Below, one piece after another: positions 50,901 to 61,274 of a stretch of DNA of 64,000 nt (the stretch's first letter is position 1; the number at the start of each line of letters is the position of its first letter). Made by a program: the position numbers and the translations under genes. The notes under the pieces were generated by a model. That model made no database searches. It was not told the origin of the DNA and saw only the letters and a program-made list of their open reading frames with translations. The DNA is from Devosia sp. 2618 (GTDB lineage: Bacteria > Pseudomonadota > Alphaproteobacteria > Rhizobiales > Devosiaceae), in NCBI RefSeq assembly GCF_040546815.1, contig NZ_JBEPOO010000001.1, positions 3,658,001-3,722,000 of the forward strand, in the 5' to 3' direction.

Positions 50901-53772
50901 TAACGACGACAAGCGCACCGATGACACTGGCGCGAAGAAGACGCTGACATTGAAGGGCGGCCCAGGCCTGGGCAACCGTCCGGGCATGTCGCGTGGACCT
51001 TCGCGATCAACTGTGGTCGTCGAAAAGCGCACGCGCCTGGTGCCCAAGCCCAACGCGCCAAGTGCGCCGCATCGGCCTCAGCCGAGCGCGAGCCCATCGC
51101 AGAACCAGCGTCCTGCTGGCGGTCGTCCGCCACAGCAGCAGCGTGCACCGCTGGGCCTTTCGGCTGCAGAAGCCGAAGCCCGCCGCAATGCACTTGCTCT
51201 GGCCGGCGCGCGCGCTGCCGAAGATCAGGAACGCTTTGCCGCCGAGGAAGCTCGCCGCGTCGAGGAAGACAACCGCCGCCGTCAGGTGCGCGAAGAAGCC
51301 GAGCGCGCTGAAGAAGCGCGTCGTCAGGCCGAAGCGCCAGCACCCGAACCAGTGGTTGCAGAACCAGCTGCCCCTGCCCCAACTGAAGCTGCCGCTGTGC
51401 CTGCAGCTCCAGCCGCAGAGGCGAGCGCTGCTCCAGCGGCAGAACCTCAGGCTGCCTTTACGCCTGCATCGCAGCGCAACCCTGGCCCGTCCAGCGTTCG
51501 CGTCGTTGCCGGCCGTCCTGGCCAGCCACCCCGTCCGGTTCGTCCGGCAGGTGACCGCCCAAGCGGCAATACGCGTCCGGAAAGCGAACGCGGCGCCAAT
51601 GCCCTGATCAAGCCCGGCGCCGCGGCCGGTGCTCGTCCAGGCGCAGCGCCCGGTGCCCGTCCTTCGGGTACGGCTGGCCGTCCAGCTGGCGATCGTCGTC
51701 CGGCTGGTGCCGGCATGGCGCCGATTGGCAATGTGCCACCCGCAGGTCCAAACGAAGCCGACGGTCGCAAGATCCGTACCGGTTCGCCTTCGGTTCGTCC
51801 GACCACGGAAGCTGAACTCGAGAACGCCCGTCGTGCCTCGCGTGCAACGCCAGAACGTCCAACGCGCCGTGGCCCGAACGACGCCAATGCCCGTGGCCGC
51901 CTGACGGTTTCCAGCGCAACCACCGAAAACGATCGCGATAAGGGTCCATCCCTTGCCGCCATGCGTCGTCGTCGCGACAAGAAGATGGGCCGCAACCAGC
52001 AGGATGCGCCAAAGCTCAGCCGCGAAGTCGTGATTCCAGAAGCCATCACGGTTGCCGAACTGGCCAACCGTATGGCCGAGCGTTCCGTGACCGTCATCAA
52101 GATGCTGATGGCGCAGGGCACGATGGCAACCATCAACGACGTCCTTGATGCGGACACCGCAGAGCTGATCGCAACCGAGCTTGGCCATACGGTCAAGCGC
52201 GTTTCGGAAGCTGACGTTGAAGAAGGCCTGTTCGATATCGCATCGGACGATAAGGCCGAGGATCTGACCGATCGTGCGCCAGTCGTGACCATCATGGGTC
52301 ACGTCGACCACGGCAAGACCTCGCTGCTGGACGCCATCCGCAATGCAAACGTCGTGTCGAGCGAAGCCGGTGGCATCACTCAGCATATCGGCGCGTACCA
52401 GGTGGAGCGCAACGGCGCCAAGATCACGTTCCTGGACACCCCAGGCCACGAGGCGTTCACCGCCATGCGTGCTCGCGGTGCCCAGGCAACCGATATCGCC
52501 ATCCTCGTGGTGGCGGCAGACGACAGCGTGATGCCGCAGACGATCGAATCCATCAAGCATGCCAAGGCTGCTGGTGTTCCGATCATCGTGGCCATCACCA
52601 AGATGGACAAGCCATCTGCCGATCCGCAGAAGGTGCGTACCGAACTGCTGCAGCATGAAGTGTTCGTGGAAACCATGGGCGGCGACGTGCTCGACGTGGA
52701 AGTCTCCGCCAAGACCGGCGAAGGCCTCGACAAGCTGCTCGAAACCATCCTGCTGCAGGCCGAAGTGCTCGAACTCAAGGTGGCCCGTGATGGCCGCGCC
52801 GAAGGTCTGGTCATCGAAGCCAAGCTTGATCGTGGTCGTGGCGCCGTGGCAACGGTTCTGGTGCAGCGCGGCACTCTGGCCATCGGCGACATTCTCGTCG
52901 CTGGTACCGAGTTTGCCCGCGTTCGTGCCCTGATCAACGACAAGGGCGATCAGGTCAAGGAAGCCGGTCCATCGGTTCCTGTCGAAGTGCTCGGCTTTAC
53001 CGGCGTGCCAAATGCGGGCGACCGCTTCTCGGTCGTCGAAACCGAAGCGCGTGCTCGTGAAGTCACCGAATATCGTCAGCGCGCCATCCGTGAAAAGACG
53101 GCTGGTGGTGGTGCAACGAGCCTTGAGCAGATGATGAATCAGCTCAAGATCGCCGGCATCTCCAAGTTCCCGCTGATCATCAAGGGCGACGTGCAGGGTT
53201 CAGTCGAAGCGATCGTTGCTTCGCTCAACAAGCTCTCGACCGACGAAGTGTCGGCGCAGATCCTGATGAGCGGCGTGGGTGGTATCACCGAAAGCGACGT
53301 GACCCTGGCTTCGGCATCGAACGCCATCGTCATCGGCTTTAACGTTCGTGCCAACAAGCAGGCCAGCGATCTCGCGACCCGCGACGGTATCGAAATCCGC
53401 TACTACAACATCATCTACGATCTCGTGGATGACGTGAAGAACGCCATGAGCGGCCTGCTCAAGCCAGAACGTCGCGAAACCTTCATCGGTTACGCACAGA
53501 TCCTCGAAGTCTTCCAGATCACCAAGGTCGGCAAGGTTGCCGGTTGCCGTGTTACCGAAGGCATCGTGGAACGTGGTGCGGGCGTCCGTCTGCTGCGCGA
53601 CAACGTGGTTATCCACGAAGGCAAGCTCAAGACGCTCAAGCGCTTCAAGGACGAAGTCAAGGAAGTGCAGACCGGCCAGGAATGCGGCATGGCCTTCGAA
53701 AACTACGAAGACATCCGCGCCAACGACGTCATCGAATGCTTCCGCGTCGAGACCGTCCAGCGCTCGCTGTAG
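50893..53772 (+). CDS. infB: Translation initiation factor IF-2
   Basis: This protein has 959 residues from the ATG at 50893 (the frame back to 50806 overlaps ylxR and is not used). The N-terminal half is low-complexity, rich in Ala, Pro, Arg and Gln, as in other alphaproteobacteria. The GTPase domain has [31 protein letters not shown] and ITKMDKPSA. It positions fMet-tRNA on the 30S subunit. rbfA and truB, which often follow, are not found in the window. Confidence 0.97.
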   Translation: MADNDDKRTDDTGAKKTLTLKGGPGLGNRPGMSRGPSRSTVVVEKRTRLVPKPNAPSAPHRPQPSASPSQNQRPAGGRPPQQQRAPLGLSAAEAEARRNALALAGARAAEDQERFAAEEARRVEEDNRRRQVREEAERAEEARRQAEAPAPEPVVAEPAAPAPTEAAAVPAAPAAEASAAPAAEPQAAFTPASQRNPGPSSVRVVAGRPGQPPRPVRPAGDRPSGNTRPESERGANALIKPGAAAGARPGAAPGARPSGTAGRPAGDRRPAGAGMAPIGNVPPAGPNEADGRKIRTGSPSVRPTTEAELENARRASRATPERPTRRGPNDANARGRLTVSSATTENDRDKGPSLAAMRRRRDKKMGRNQQDAPKLSREVVIPEAITVAELANRMAERSVTVIKMLMAQGTMATINDVLDADTAELIATELGHTVKRVSEADVEEGLFDIASDDKAEDLTDRAPVVTIMGHVDHGKTSLLDAIRNANVVSSEAGGITQHIGAYQVERNGAKITFLDTPGHEAFTAMRARGAQATDIAILVVAADDSVMPQTIESIKHAKAAGVPIIVAITKMDKPSADPQKVRTELLQHEVFVETMGGDVLDVEVSAKTGEGLDKLLETILLQAEVLELKVARDGRAEGLVIEAKLDRGRGAVATVLVQRGTLAIGDILVAGTEFARVRALINDKGDQVKEAGPSVPVEVLGFTGVPNAGDRFSVVETEARAREVTEYRQRAIREKTAGGGATSLEQMMNQLKIAGISKFPLIIKGDVQGSVEAIVASLNKLSTDEVSAQILMSGVGGITESDVTLASASNAIVIGFNVRANKQASDLATRDGIEIRYYNIIYDLVDDVKNAMSGLLKPERRETFIGYAQILEVFQITKVGKVAGCRVTEGIVERGAGVRLLRDNVVIHEGKLKTLKRFKDEVKEVQTGQECGMAFENYEDIRANDVIECFRVETVQRSL

Positions 53773-53791
53773 GCCTCACCAAGCTCAAATC

Positions 53792-53828
53792 AAAGCCACC
53801 GCGCCAAACCGGCCCGGTGGCTTTTTTT
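53792..53828 (+). terminator. Intrinsic terminator after infB
   Basis: AAAGCCACCG and CGGTGGCTTT form a 10-base stem with a 13-base loop, then continue as seven T. It closes the rimP-infB operon. Confidence 0.9.
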
Positions 53829-53883
53829 ATGCGCAAAGATGCTGCTAACCTGATCGCTCCCGCAATCCGAGCGAGTTGAGCTG

Positions 53884-54486
53884 TTGACGATCACCACCTC
53901 CCCCGACGTCGAACTCCGTTACGTTCCAGATTTCAACGACCTGATGGCGGCCAGCACCCATTTACGCACGCGCCGATACCCTGCAGGTGCACGCGTCAAA
54001 TTCAGTGCGATCGCCTTTAGCCTTGTTGCTGTCGGCGCAGCTTTGGCAGTCCTGGCTGATATCGCCCTGCGGCGCGCCGTGCCTGCTGTTCCCAACTGGA
54101 TTGGCATGGTGGCTGTGCTGGCTCTGACGGCCCTGCTCTATGCCAAAATTTTGCAACCTTGGATGCTGCGTCAGTCGGCGGCGATCATCCAGACGGCCCG
54201 CAAGGCAGGGCCGATGCAGTTTACGAGCGGTGCGGAGGGGATGCGGTGGGCAGACGGCGACATCGACTTCCAGCTGCGCTGGAGCGGCGTGGAGGCCATT
54301 TATGGCACAACAACTGCCTTGGCCTTCATGAGCGGCGCTATCGCGCTGGTGCTGCCCTATTCGGCGTTCTCAACGACCGAGGCGCGACGGGACTTCGTCG
54401 AATACGCCCTGTCCGCCATTCCAGCCGATGCGGCGAGGGTCAGCCGGGCCGATAAATCCCTACAGGCGCTGTTGGCGGCGCAATAA
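53884..54486 (+). CDS. YcxB-like membrane protein
   Basis: This 200-residue protein has a TTG start at 53884. The N-terminal part has LRYVPDFNDLMAAS, two membrane segments occur at about residues 42-64 and 70-90, and a C-terminal domain with VEAIYGTTTALAFM and VLPYSAFS resembles YcxB-like proteins. Such proteins are of unknown function in the inner membrane. It has its own promoter after the infB terminator and ends at a strong terminator. Confidence 0.75.
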   Translation: MTITTSPDVELRYVPDFNDLMAASTHLRTRRYPAGARVKFSAIAFSLVAVGAALAVLADIALRRAVPAVPNWIGMVAVLALTALLYAKILQPWMLRQSAAIIQTARKAGPMQFTSGAEGMRWADGDIDFQLRWSGVEAIYGTTTALAFMSGAIALVLPYSAFSTTEARRDFVEYALSAIPADAARVSRADKSLQALLAAQ

Positions 54487-54513
54487 AAAAGCCCGCTCGA
54501 TGAGCGGGCTTTT
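54487..54513. terminator. Bidirectional intrinsic terminator
   Basis: AAAAGCCCGCTC and GAGCGGGCTTTT form a perfect stem with loop GAT between the YcxB-like gene and the convergent transpeptidase gene. Confidence 0.9.
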
Positions 54514-54622
54514 CAATTTGGCGGCCGGACCAGTGTCGCGGCAGCAGAAAACTTTGTTTCGGTGACTACGGATTCCGAAACAAGGCGTCCCACTGCCGCG
54601 GCATTGGCCCGGCACCGGTTCC

Positions 54623-55270
54623 TTAGTTGATCACCACGACACGAGCGCCAACCGGCACGCGCGCATAGAGATCAATGATGTCCTGGTTCATCAGGCGGAT
54701 ACAGCCCGAGGAAACGTTGGTGCCGATGGTGTAAGGCTCGGTCGTACCGTGCAGGCGGAACAGCGTATCGGCGCCGTTCTTGTAAAGGTACAGCGCGCGC
54801 GGACCAAGCGGGTTGGTCTCGCCACCAGGCAGACCGCCTGCGTAGGGACCATAACGATCCGGCTCGCGAGCAATCATCGACTTGGTTGGCGTCCAACGTG
54901 GCCATTCAGCCTTGCGACCGATGGTGGCCGTGCCACGGAACACCAGCGATTCGTTCTTGCCGACGCCGATGCCGTAGCGCAGCGCACGGCCGCCTTCGAG
55001 CACGAGATAGAGGAAACGAGCGGGCGTATCGACAACGATGGTGCCGGGACGCTCGGTCGTTGCGTAGGGCACTTCCTGGCGCCACCACTGCGGATCAACG
55101 CGACGCAGATCCATGGCCTGAACCGGATAGGGTTCGCCAAGCACTGCGCCATACATGCGCTGGTAATAGGGGTCGATTTGCGGCTCCTGGACCACGGGAG
55201 TCCGTGTCGAGGAGCAGGCAGCCAGAGCGACCGCGGGGAGACCGATCATAAACAAACGGCGAGAGAGCAA
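54623..55270 (-). CDS. L,D-transpeptidase lipoprotein (ErfK/YbiS family)
   Basis: This 215-residue protein has an N-terminal signal with the lipobox LAAC (Cys19). The YkuD catalytic core is LFRLHGTTEP ... GTNVSSGCIRLMNQD, giving the His, Ser and Cys of the active site. It cross-links peptidoglycan stem peptides or attaches proteins to the wall. Lipid anchoring suggests a membrane-tethered form in the periplasm. It is transcribed alone. Confidence 0.93.
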   Translation of the reverse strand: MLSRRLFMIGLPAVALAACSSTRTPVVQEPQIDPYYQRMYGAVLGEPYPVQAMDLRRVDPQWWRQEVPYATTERPGTIVVDTPARFLYLVLEGGRALRYGIGVGKNESLVFRGTATIGRKAEWPRWTPTKSMIAREPDRYGPYAGGLPGGETNPLGPRALYLYKNGADTLFRLHGTTEPYTIGTNVSSGCIRLMNQDIIDLYARVPVGARVVVIN

Positions 55271-55490
55271 GGTAAATCCCTAAAATGCGGGTGACGCAAA
55301 TCGAATAATGCGGCCAATGCCTAAGCCTCAGCCAGGAGGTCCGCTAGTGCAGGAAAGCCTCACTTGGAAAACGGCTGGTAAACATCCCGGTTCCTCGCAA
55401 GAATGTGATGAATTTCCAATGTTGCAAGCCGGTCACAGTAGCCGTCTCCAGAGCCTGCCAATATCGCCCCGAAACCTTGGTGGGGCGACC

Positions 55491-56054
55491 ATGAATACCT
55501 CAGAAATTCCTCTCTATGTGCAGCTTGTATCGGGCATCATTCTGGGCGTCGCGCTGGGTAATCTACTCAGTGGCGCGGCGCGATTCGTGCAGCAGCCGCA
55601 CAGCTACAAGCTAAATTGGCTGCATGGGCTGTGGATCGTGTTCATCCTGGGCTCCATCATGGTGTTCTGGTGGGAAGAGGCGCTTAGCTTTCACAATGTC
55701 GAGTGGACGTTCTGGCTCTACATGTTCCAGGTCGCCTATTGCGCCACGTTCCTGTTCATGACGGCGGTGCTGCTGCCCGATGGGGTCAAGGATTTCGGCA
55801 ATCACTACGAGTATTTGATCGCGCGGCGGCACTGGTTCTACGGCTCGCTGATCCTGAGCTATGTGCTGGGGATCGGCAATTCGCTGATGAAAGAGGGCTG
55901 GGACGACCTGCTGGTTGACCCCAGTTATGTGATCATCAACGCGGTGCTGCTGGGCCTGCTGGTTGGTGCGATGCTGTTCAACAGGCGCTGGCTGCATCTG
56001 ACGGTGGCCGGGATCTTTGTGGCCCTGATGATCGCCACGATGTTCTTTGAATAG
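55491..56054 (+). CDS. Hypothetical polytopic membrane protein
   Basis: This protein has 187 residues from the ATG at 55491 (upstream in-frame starts run back to 55308 but lack membrane character). About five hydrophobic segments are seen: YVQLVSGIILGVALGNLL, LHGLWIVFILGSIMVFWW, W-T-F-W-L-Y-M-F-Q-V-A-Y, IINAVLLGLLVGAMLF and VAGIFVALMIATMFF. No transporter or enzyme motif is visible. It is followed by a terminator shared with pnp. Function unknown. Confidence 0.75.
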   Translation: MNTSEIPLYVQLVSGIILGVALGNLLSGAARFVQQPHSYKLNWLHGLWIVFILGSIMVFWWEEALSFHNVEWTFWLYMFQVAYCATFLFMTAVLLPDGVKDFGNHYEYLIARRHWFYGSLILSYVLGIGNSLMKEGWDDLLVDPSYVIINAVLLGLLVGAMLFNRRWLHLTVAGIFVALMIATMFFE

Positions 56055-56056
56055 CA

Positions 56057-56084
56057 AAAAGGCCCGGATTGCTCCGGGCCTTTT
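56057..56084. terminator. Bidirectional terminator between the membrane gene and pnp
   Basis: AAAAGGCCCGG and CCGGGCCTTTT pair with loop ATTGCT. A and T tracts lie on both sides. Confidence 0.9.
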
Positions 56085-56107
56085 CATTTTCTCAGATCGC
56101 TTCGCGC

Positions 56108-58255
56108 TTATTCAGCGGCTGGAGCTTCTGCGTCCTTGGCGACTTCCTTGCCGGTTGCCTGATCGACAACCTTCATGGACAGGCGAACCTTGCCGCGCTC
56201 GTCAAAGCCAAGCAGCTTGACCCAGACCTTGTCGCCTTCCTTGACCACATCGGTGGTCTTGGCAACGCGGGCTTCGGCCAGCTGAGAGATGTGCACGAGG
56301 CCATCCTTGGCGCCGAAGAAGTTCACGAACGCGCCGAAATCGGCGGTCTTGACGACGGTGCCCTGATAGATGGCGCCGACTTCAGCTTCGTCGGTGATAG
56401 AGCGGATCCACTTGATGGCCGCTTCAATCTGGCTACCGTCCGAAGATGCGATCTTGATCGTGCCATCGTCTTCGATGTTGATCTTGGCGCCGGTCTTTTC
56501 GACGATCTCGCGGATCACCTTGCCGCCGGTGCCGATCACTTCACGGATCTTGTCGGTCGGGATCTTCATGGTCTCGATGCGCGGAGCGAATTCGCCCACT
56601 TCCGAACGGGACGAGGTGATGGCCTTGGCCATTTCGCCCAGGATGTGGATACGGCCGCCCTTGGCCTGCTCGAGGGCGATCTTCATGATCTCCTCGGTGA
56701 TGCCAGCGATCTTGATGTCCATCTGCAGCGAGGTCACGCCTGCTTCAGTACCGGCCACCTTGAAGTCCATGTCGCCGAGGTGATCTTCGTCGCCGAGAAT
56801 GTCGCTGAGAACAGCAAACTTCTCGCCTTCAAGGATCAGGCCCATGGCGATACCGGCAACCGGACGTGCCAGTGGCACACCGGCATCCATCAGTGCGAGC
56901 GAAGTGCCGCAGACGGTCGCCATCGAGGAAGAGCCGTTCGATTCAGTGATCTCGGACACGATACGGATCGTGTAGGGGAACTCTTCGACCGAAGGACGGA
57001 TCGGGTTGATGGCGCGCCAAGCGAGCTTGCCATGACCGATTTCGCGACGACCGGGTGAACCCATGCGGCCAGCTTCACCAACCGAATATGGAGGGAAGTT
57101 GTAGTGCAGCAGGAAGTTCTGCTTGTGGGTGCCTTCGAGCGAGTCGATGTACTGCTCGTCTTCGCCGGTGCCCAGTGTTGCAACGACCAGCGCCTGGGTT
57201 TCACCACGGGTGAACAGGGCCGAACCGTGGGTGCGGGGCAGAACGCCGACTTCCGAAACGATCGGACGAACTGTCGAGAGATCACGGCCGTCGATGCGGA
57301 GGCCAGTGTCGAGCACGTTCCAGCGAACGACCTTGGCCTGCAGGTGCTTGAACACTGCGCCAAGTTCTTCATTGCTGTAGGTGCCAGCTTCGATCTGGGC
57401 AGCGAACTGTGCCTTGACCTTGGCCTTGGCTGCGTCAACGGCAGCGTAACGGGCTTCCTTGGCGGTGTTCTTGTAGGCAGCGCGCAGGTCAGCTTCGATG
57501 AAAGCGAGCATTTCGCCTTCGAGCGCCGAGTGATCCTCAGGCTCGTAATCGCGGGCATCCTTAGCGGCCAGTTCGGCCAGCTTGATGATGGCCTGGATCA
57601 CCTTGCGGCTTTCGGCATGACCAAACATCACAGCGCCGAGCATGACCTCTTCGCTCAGTTCCTTGGCTTCCGATTCCACCATCAGAACGGCGTCTTCGGT
57701 GCCGGCCATGACGAGATCGAGCTTGGATTCGCTGCGACGATCAACTGGCAGGTTCAGGACATATTCGCCATCGACATAACCAACGCGGGCAGCGCCGATT
57801 GGGCCCATGAACGGAATGCCCGAAATGGTCAGGGCAGCGGAGGCTGCGACCATGGCCAGCACGTCCGGATTGTTTTCCATGTCGTGCTGCAGAACGGTGA
57901 TGACCACCTGGGTCTCGTTTTTGTAGCCTTCAGGGAACAGCGGGCGGATCGGACGGTCGATCAGGCGAGACGTCAGGGTCTCGTTCTCGGTCGGACGGCC
58001 TTCGCGCTTGAAGTAGCCGCCTGGGATCTTGCCGGCAGCGAAGTACTTTTCCTGGTAGTTGACGGTCAGCGGGAAGAAGTCGATGCCGGGCTTCGGCGAC
58101 TTGGCGCTAACAACAGTGGCGAGCAGGACGGTTTCGCCCAGGGTGGCGAGCACTGCGCCATCGGCCTGGCGGGCCATCTTGCCGGTCTCGAGCGTGAGGG
58201 GCTGACCGCCCCAGTTGAGCTCGACCTTGTGGTAGTCAAAATTGATCGTGGACAT
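56108..58255 (-). CDS. pnp: Polyribonucleotide nucleotidyltransferase (PNPase)
   Basis: This protein has 715 residues from the ATG at 58255 (M-S-T-I-N-F-D). Two RNase PH domains are present, the second with [15 protein letters not shown] and the [19 protein letters not shown] region. A KH domain contains [20 protein letters not shown], followed by an S1 domain with [17 protein letters not shown]. The enzyme degrades RNA 3' to 5' by phosphorolysis. It follows rpsO on the minus strand but 530 bases away, across a terminator. Confidence 0.97.
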   Translation of the reverse strand: MSTINFDYHKVELNWGGQPLTLETGKMARQADGAVLATLGETVLLATVVSAKSPKPGIDFFPLTVNYQEKYFAAGKIPGGYFKREGRPTENETLTSRLIDRPIRPLFPEGYKNETQVVITVLQHDMENNPDVLAMVAASAALTISGIPFMGPIGAARVGYVDGEYVLNLPVDRRSESKLDLVMAGTEDAVLMVESEAKELSEEVMLGAVMFGHAESRKVIQAIIKLAELAAKDARDYEPEDHSALEGEMLAFIEADLRAAYKNTAKEARYAAVDAAKAKVKAQFAAQIEAGTYSNEELGAVFKHLQAKVVRWNVLDTGLRIDGRDLSTVRPIVSEVGVLPRTHGSALFTRGETQALVVATLGTGEDEQYIDSLEGTHKQNFLLHYNFPPYSVGEAGRMGSPGRREIGHGKLAWRAINPIRPSVEEFPYTIRIVSEITESNGSSSMATVCGTSLALMDAGVPLARPVAGIAMGLILEGEKFAVLSDILGDEDHLGDMDFKVAGTEAGVTSLQMDIKIAGITEEIMKIALEQAKGGRIHILGEMAKAITSSRSEVGEFAPRIETMKIPTDKIREVIGTGGKVIREIVEKTGAKINIEDDGTIKIASSDGSQIEAAIKWIRSITDEAEVGAIYQGTVVKTADFGAFVNFFGAKDGLVHISQLAEARVAKTTDVVKEGDKVWVKLLGFDERGKVRLSMKVVDQATGKEVAKDAEAPAAE

Positions 58256-58726
58256 GTGTCGTCTTTCCATTCTGCCGACTGAGCGGTAACGCAGGGGCGT
58301 AGGTCATCCCGCGAACTCATTCGGTGCACCCGCACCTGGCCCTGCACCCCATGTGCAGCCCAAGCTCAAAATCAGGCGCTGTTTACGTCTGGCAAAAGAC
58401 GAAACATGGGCAAGACAACAAGCAGCTCCCCAAACCAGTTTGGGAATGCCTCACGAGATCAAAACCACAGAATGATTTTGCGAGCGTGAGGCGAGAGGAG
58501 CGGCCAATAATCCTGCCATGCTCCGGCATCCGCCGGTCTACGCTTTGAGACTGTTCGCAAATTTTACTGCGTCGGCCAACTGTCGGCGTTTTCTGCGACA
58601 ACCGGCGCTCACGTACAGACGTACGCTCCGCTCCGGTCCTCGAAATTCACCGCCATTTGTCTCGCCACAGCGAATTTTCAAACGGTCTCTTTTTCGTTCT
58701 CTCGGCCGGACCAAATAACGGACCGC
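58256..58726. other. Long rpsO-pnp spacer without gene
   Basis: This gap of about 470 bases holds the pnp leader and promoter. Short hairpins occur, including CCCAAAC-CA-GTTTGGG near 58434-58449. No ORF is supported. In many bacteria the pnp leader is cut by RNase III for autoregulation, and a similar role here cannot be shown. Confidence 0.5.
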
Positions 58727-58769
58727 CAAAAGAGCGAAAGCGGCTGCGGAGGCTTGCCCCGCAACCGCT
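58727..58769 (-). terminator. Intrinsic terminator after rpsO
   Basis: AGCGG-C-TGCGG (58739-58749) pairs with the region 58759-58769 with one mismatch. On the minus strand TTTCGCTCTTTT follows the stem. Confidence 0.7.
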
Positions 58770-58785
58770 CGTTGGATGCGCGCTA

Positions 58786-59055
58786 TTAGCGGCGCAGACC
58801 GAGCTTTTCGATCAGGGTCTTGTAACGGCTGTCGTCGACCTTCTTGACGTAGTCAAGCAGGCGGCGGCGGGTCGAAACAAGCTTGAGCAGACCGCGACGG
58901 GAATGGTTATCCTTGCCGTGGCCCTTGAAGTGTTCGGTGAGGTTGGCAATGCGTTCGGACAGGATCGCAACCTGGACTTCTGGCGAGCCAGTATCGTTGG
59001 CCTTGGTTGCGTATTCCTGGATCAGTTCGCTCTTGCGCTCTGGGGTAATCGACAT
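58786..59055 (-). CDS. rpsO: 30S ribosomal protein S15
   Basis: This 89-residue protein is the full family length. It begins [16 protein letters not shown] and carries [18 protein letters not shown] and [18 protein letters not shown], the 16S rRNA-binding segments. It nucleates assembly of the 30S platform. It lies upstream of pnp on the same strand, as in most bacteria, but the truB and rbfA genes that usually precede it are absent. Confidence 0.97.
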   Translation of the reverse strand: MSITPERKSELIQEYATKANDTGSPEVQVAILSERIANLTEHFKGHGKDNHSRRGLLKLVSTRRRLLDYVKKVDDSRYKTLIEKLGLRR

Positions 59056-59189
59056 CGGACTATCCTTTCAAAAGGGAGGATTGGGTCGCCCCGGCCGGGA
59101 TGTCGTCCAGGCGGGGCCATTAAAGCCTTGAGCCCCAAAGGCCCAAGACAGGCGTGCATATAGTGCAAAGACGCCGATAATGCCAGAAT

Positions 59190-60875
59190 TTATTCCGCAG
59201 CCTCGCTCTCCTCGGCGTCGGGGACCCGGATCGGATCGATGGCGGCCATCGGAACGGAAAAGCGCCATTCCATGCCATTGTCGTGGGAAATGCGCTCGAC
59301 ATCGGCGCCAAGCGAGCGCCCGACCATGGATTTGAGCACCGTGGTGCCAAAGCCAACGCGGTCGCCCGGATCGAGCCGCCGCTGCACGGTTTCGCGCCAG
59401 ACAAAGTCCAGCCGCTCATTGGCGACGGTCCAGGTGACGACCAGACGGCCGCTATCATCGGCAAAGGCGCCGTATTTGACTGCATTGGTCGAAAGTTCGT
59501 GGGCGGCCATGCCCATGATCTGGGCGGCGTGCATATTGAGCCTGACTGGGGGACCATCGAGCACCACGCGCGAACCATCCGGCGGGCTGAACGGGGCGAT
59601 CTGGCTTTCAACCAGTTCGCCCAGCAGCACGCCGACACGGCCATGCGCCAGCAGGAGGTCAGTAGAGCGCGCCAGCCCCAGAATGCGCCGCTCGAAGGCC
59701 TGCACATAGCTCGAAACATCATCAGCGCCACGGGCGGTTTGCTTGGCCATAGCGGTGATGACCGTCATCTGATTTTTGGAGCGATGGGCCACTTCGCGCA
59801 TCAGGAAATTGACTTCGCTTTCGCTGGCCTGCCGACGCTGCGATGCCAGCTCGATAGCCTGACTGACCTCGGCAATCTCGCGCACCGGATAGTTCTTGGC
59901 GGCGACGACCTCGCCCTGCCCCAAAAGCCGGGCATCGCGGGCAAGGCCACGGACGGAGACACCGATAACGCCACTGAGCCAGATCAGGCCGGCCGAAATC
60001 AACGCGCCCAGAATGACACCGCCAATGACCAACCACATCACCGCGTCCATCAGCGGACGACTGATCACCGCTTCAGGTGCCCAGGCGACCAGCCGCCAGC
60101 CGGTCAGCTGCGAACGCTGCACTACGACGCGGACGGGTCCGTCATTGGTCTGGGCCTGTTGCCAGCCGATAAACAGCGGCCGCGCCATGGCGTCGAACCG
60201 GTCAAACAGCGAGCCGATTTCGCCAACACCGGTGGTTGCTGCAATGATGCGGCCGTCATTGTCGAGCAGGGCGGTTTGCCAGCCTTCGGGGAGACGGTTG
60301 GCGACCAGCGTATTGTCGAGATTTCCGGCCGACTGGTTGAGCGCTACGATCTTTTTGCCGAGTGCGCCAAGATCGATCGGCATCAGGATATTGTAGACCC
60401 ACTGCTTGGAGACCGCGCCAAACACCATGTCGGTCACGACGATCTCGCCGCTCGCAAAGGCTTCCTGGGCGGCCTCGGGGTCGGCCGTTCGCACACGCGG
60501 CGCGTCATAGGGCTGACGAGTACTGAGGATGGTCGTGTTGTCGGGATCTATGACAAAAAGATTGGTGCCCGTGCCAGTCAGCGCCAGGACGGTGCGATCG
60601 TAGAACGATTTGAAATCGCCCTCGTGGAAGGAGGGGCTGGTGGCCAGCACCCGCAGGGTGGTCACATTGGCGTTGATCTCGCGCTCGACGCCCTGCACCA
60701 GCGAGCGCGATGTCGCCAGAATCAGCGTTTCGAGCGTGGCTTCCTGTGCATCGTGATTGCGCTGCATCAGAAGACCGGCAAACACGAAGCTGGGAACGAG
60801 CGTGATCAGTGCGATCGCCACCAGATAGTGGCCGATCGGGCGTCCGCTCAGCGCCGGAAATCTAAAACGTGCCAT
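59190..60875 (-). CDS. HWE-family sensor histidine kinase
   Basis: This protein has 561 residues from the ATG at 60875. A membrane segment lies near residues 15-37, then a dCache-like periplasmic sensor domain of about 240 residues, and a second membrane segment near 275-300. A HAMP region follows, then the HWE phosphoacceptor MREVAHRSKNQMTVI. The ATPase domain carries HELSTNAVKYGAF. HWE kinases are typical of Hyphomicrobiales and often act in general stress or light signalling. No response regulator is adjacent. Confidence 0.9.
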   Translation of the reverse strand: MARFRFPALSGRPIGHYLVAIALITLVPSFVFAGLLMQRNHDAQEATLETLILATSRSLVQGVEREINANVTTLRVLATSPSFHEGDFKSFYDRTVLALTGTGTNLFVIDPDNTTILSTRQPYDAPRVRTADPEAAQEAFASGEIVVTDMVFGAVSKQWVYNILMPIDLGALGKKIVALNQSAGNLDNTLVANRLPEGWQTALLDNDGRIIAATTGVGEIGSLFDRFDAMARPLFIGWQQAQTNDGPVRVVVQRSQLTGWRLVAWAPEAVISRPLMDAVMWLVIGGVILGALISAGLIWLSGVIGVSVRGLARDARLLGQGEVVAAKNYPVREIAEVSQAIELASQRRQASESEVNFLMREVAHRSKNQMTVITAMAKQTARGADDVSSYVQAFERRILGLARSTDLLLAHGRVGVLLGELVESQIAPFSPPDGSRVVLDGPPVRLNMHAAQIMGMAAHELSTNAVKYGAFADDSGRLVVTWTVANERLDFVWRETVQRRLDPGDRVGFGTTVLKSMVGRSLGADVERISHDNGMEWRFSVPMAAIDPIRVPDAEESEAAE

Positions 60876-60987
60876 GCCGCCCCTGTCACGCATGCACCCA
60901 ACGCTTTCTGGGCCGGATCGCGCCTAACCTAAACGGTTAAAGGCAAAGGGGGCAACCTGCCACCGCCCGCCTTTTTGCCTCACTGCT

Positions 60988-61182
60988 TCAATACTTTGCG
61001 CTGGAATCGCTGGCCGGGAAGCTTTCGTCGACCGCATCGTCCTGCTTGTCCCAGTCCTTGGTCTTGTCGGCCTGAGCGTCTTCGCCGGCATCGCGCACCT
61101 GCACAGGAGAGGTCTTTGGCCCCGGCTTCTTGCCGCCCTGCATGGCCGCGGCGTCTTCGGTTTTCTTGGTGGGCTGTGTCAT
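60988..61182 (-). CDS. Small hydrophilic protein with DAVDESFPASD motif
   Basis: This 64-residue protein is almost wholly charged and polar. It ends in DDAVDESFPASDSSAKY. The DESFPASD motif recurs in small conserved proteins of Alphaproteobacteria without known function, which supports this as a real gene. It is disordered by composition. It is divergent from miaB and lies downstream of no other gene. Confidence 0.65.
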   Translation of the reverse strand: MTQPTKKTEDAAAMQGGKKPGPKTSPVQVRDAGEDAQADKTKDWDKQDDAVDESFPASDSSAKY

Positions 61183-61274
61183 GACGATCTCCTATGGTTG
61201 CTAACAGAACCCATCAAAGCCATCGTGAGTTGCAGAGCTTTGAGTCTTTCATCGGCCTCTGCTAAAGAGCGCCC

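Noticed and set aside
57009..57018. Third copy of ATGGCGCGCC inside pnp
   Set aside because: It lies in a conserved coding region, lacks the preceding A of the 11-base core and has no junction around it. It shows that the 10-mer alone is not strong evidence.
58318..58720. Short open frames in the rpsO-pnp spacer
   Set aside because: They overlap each other on both strands, have no recognisable product and include hairpin sequence.
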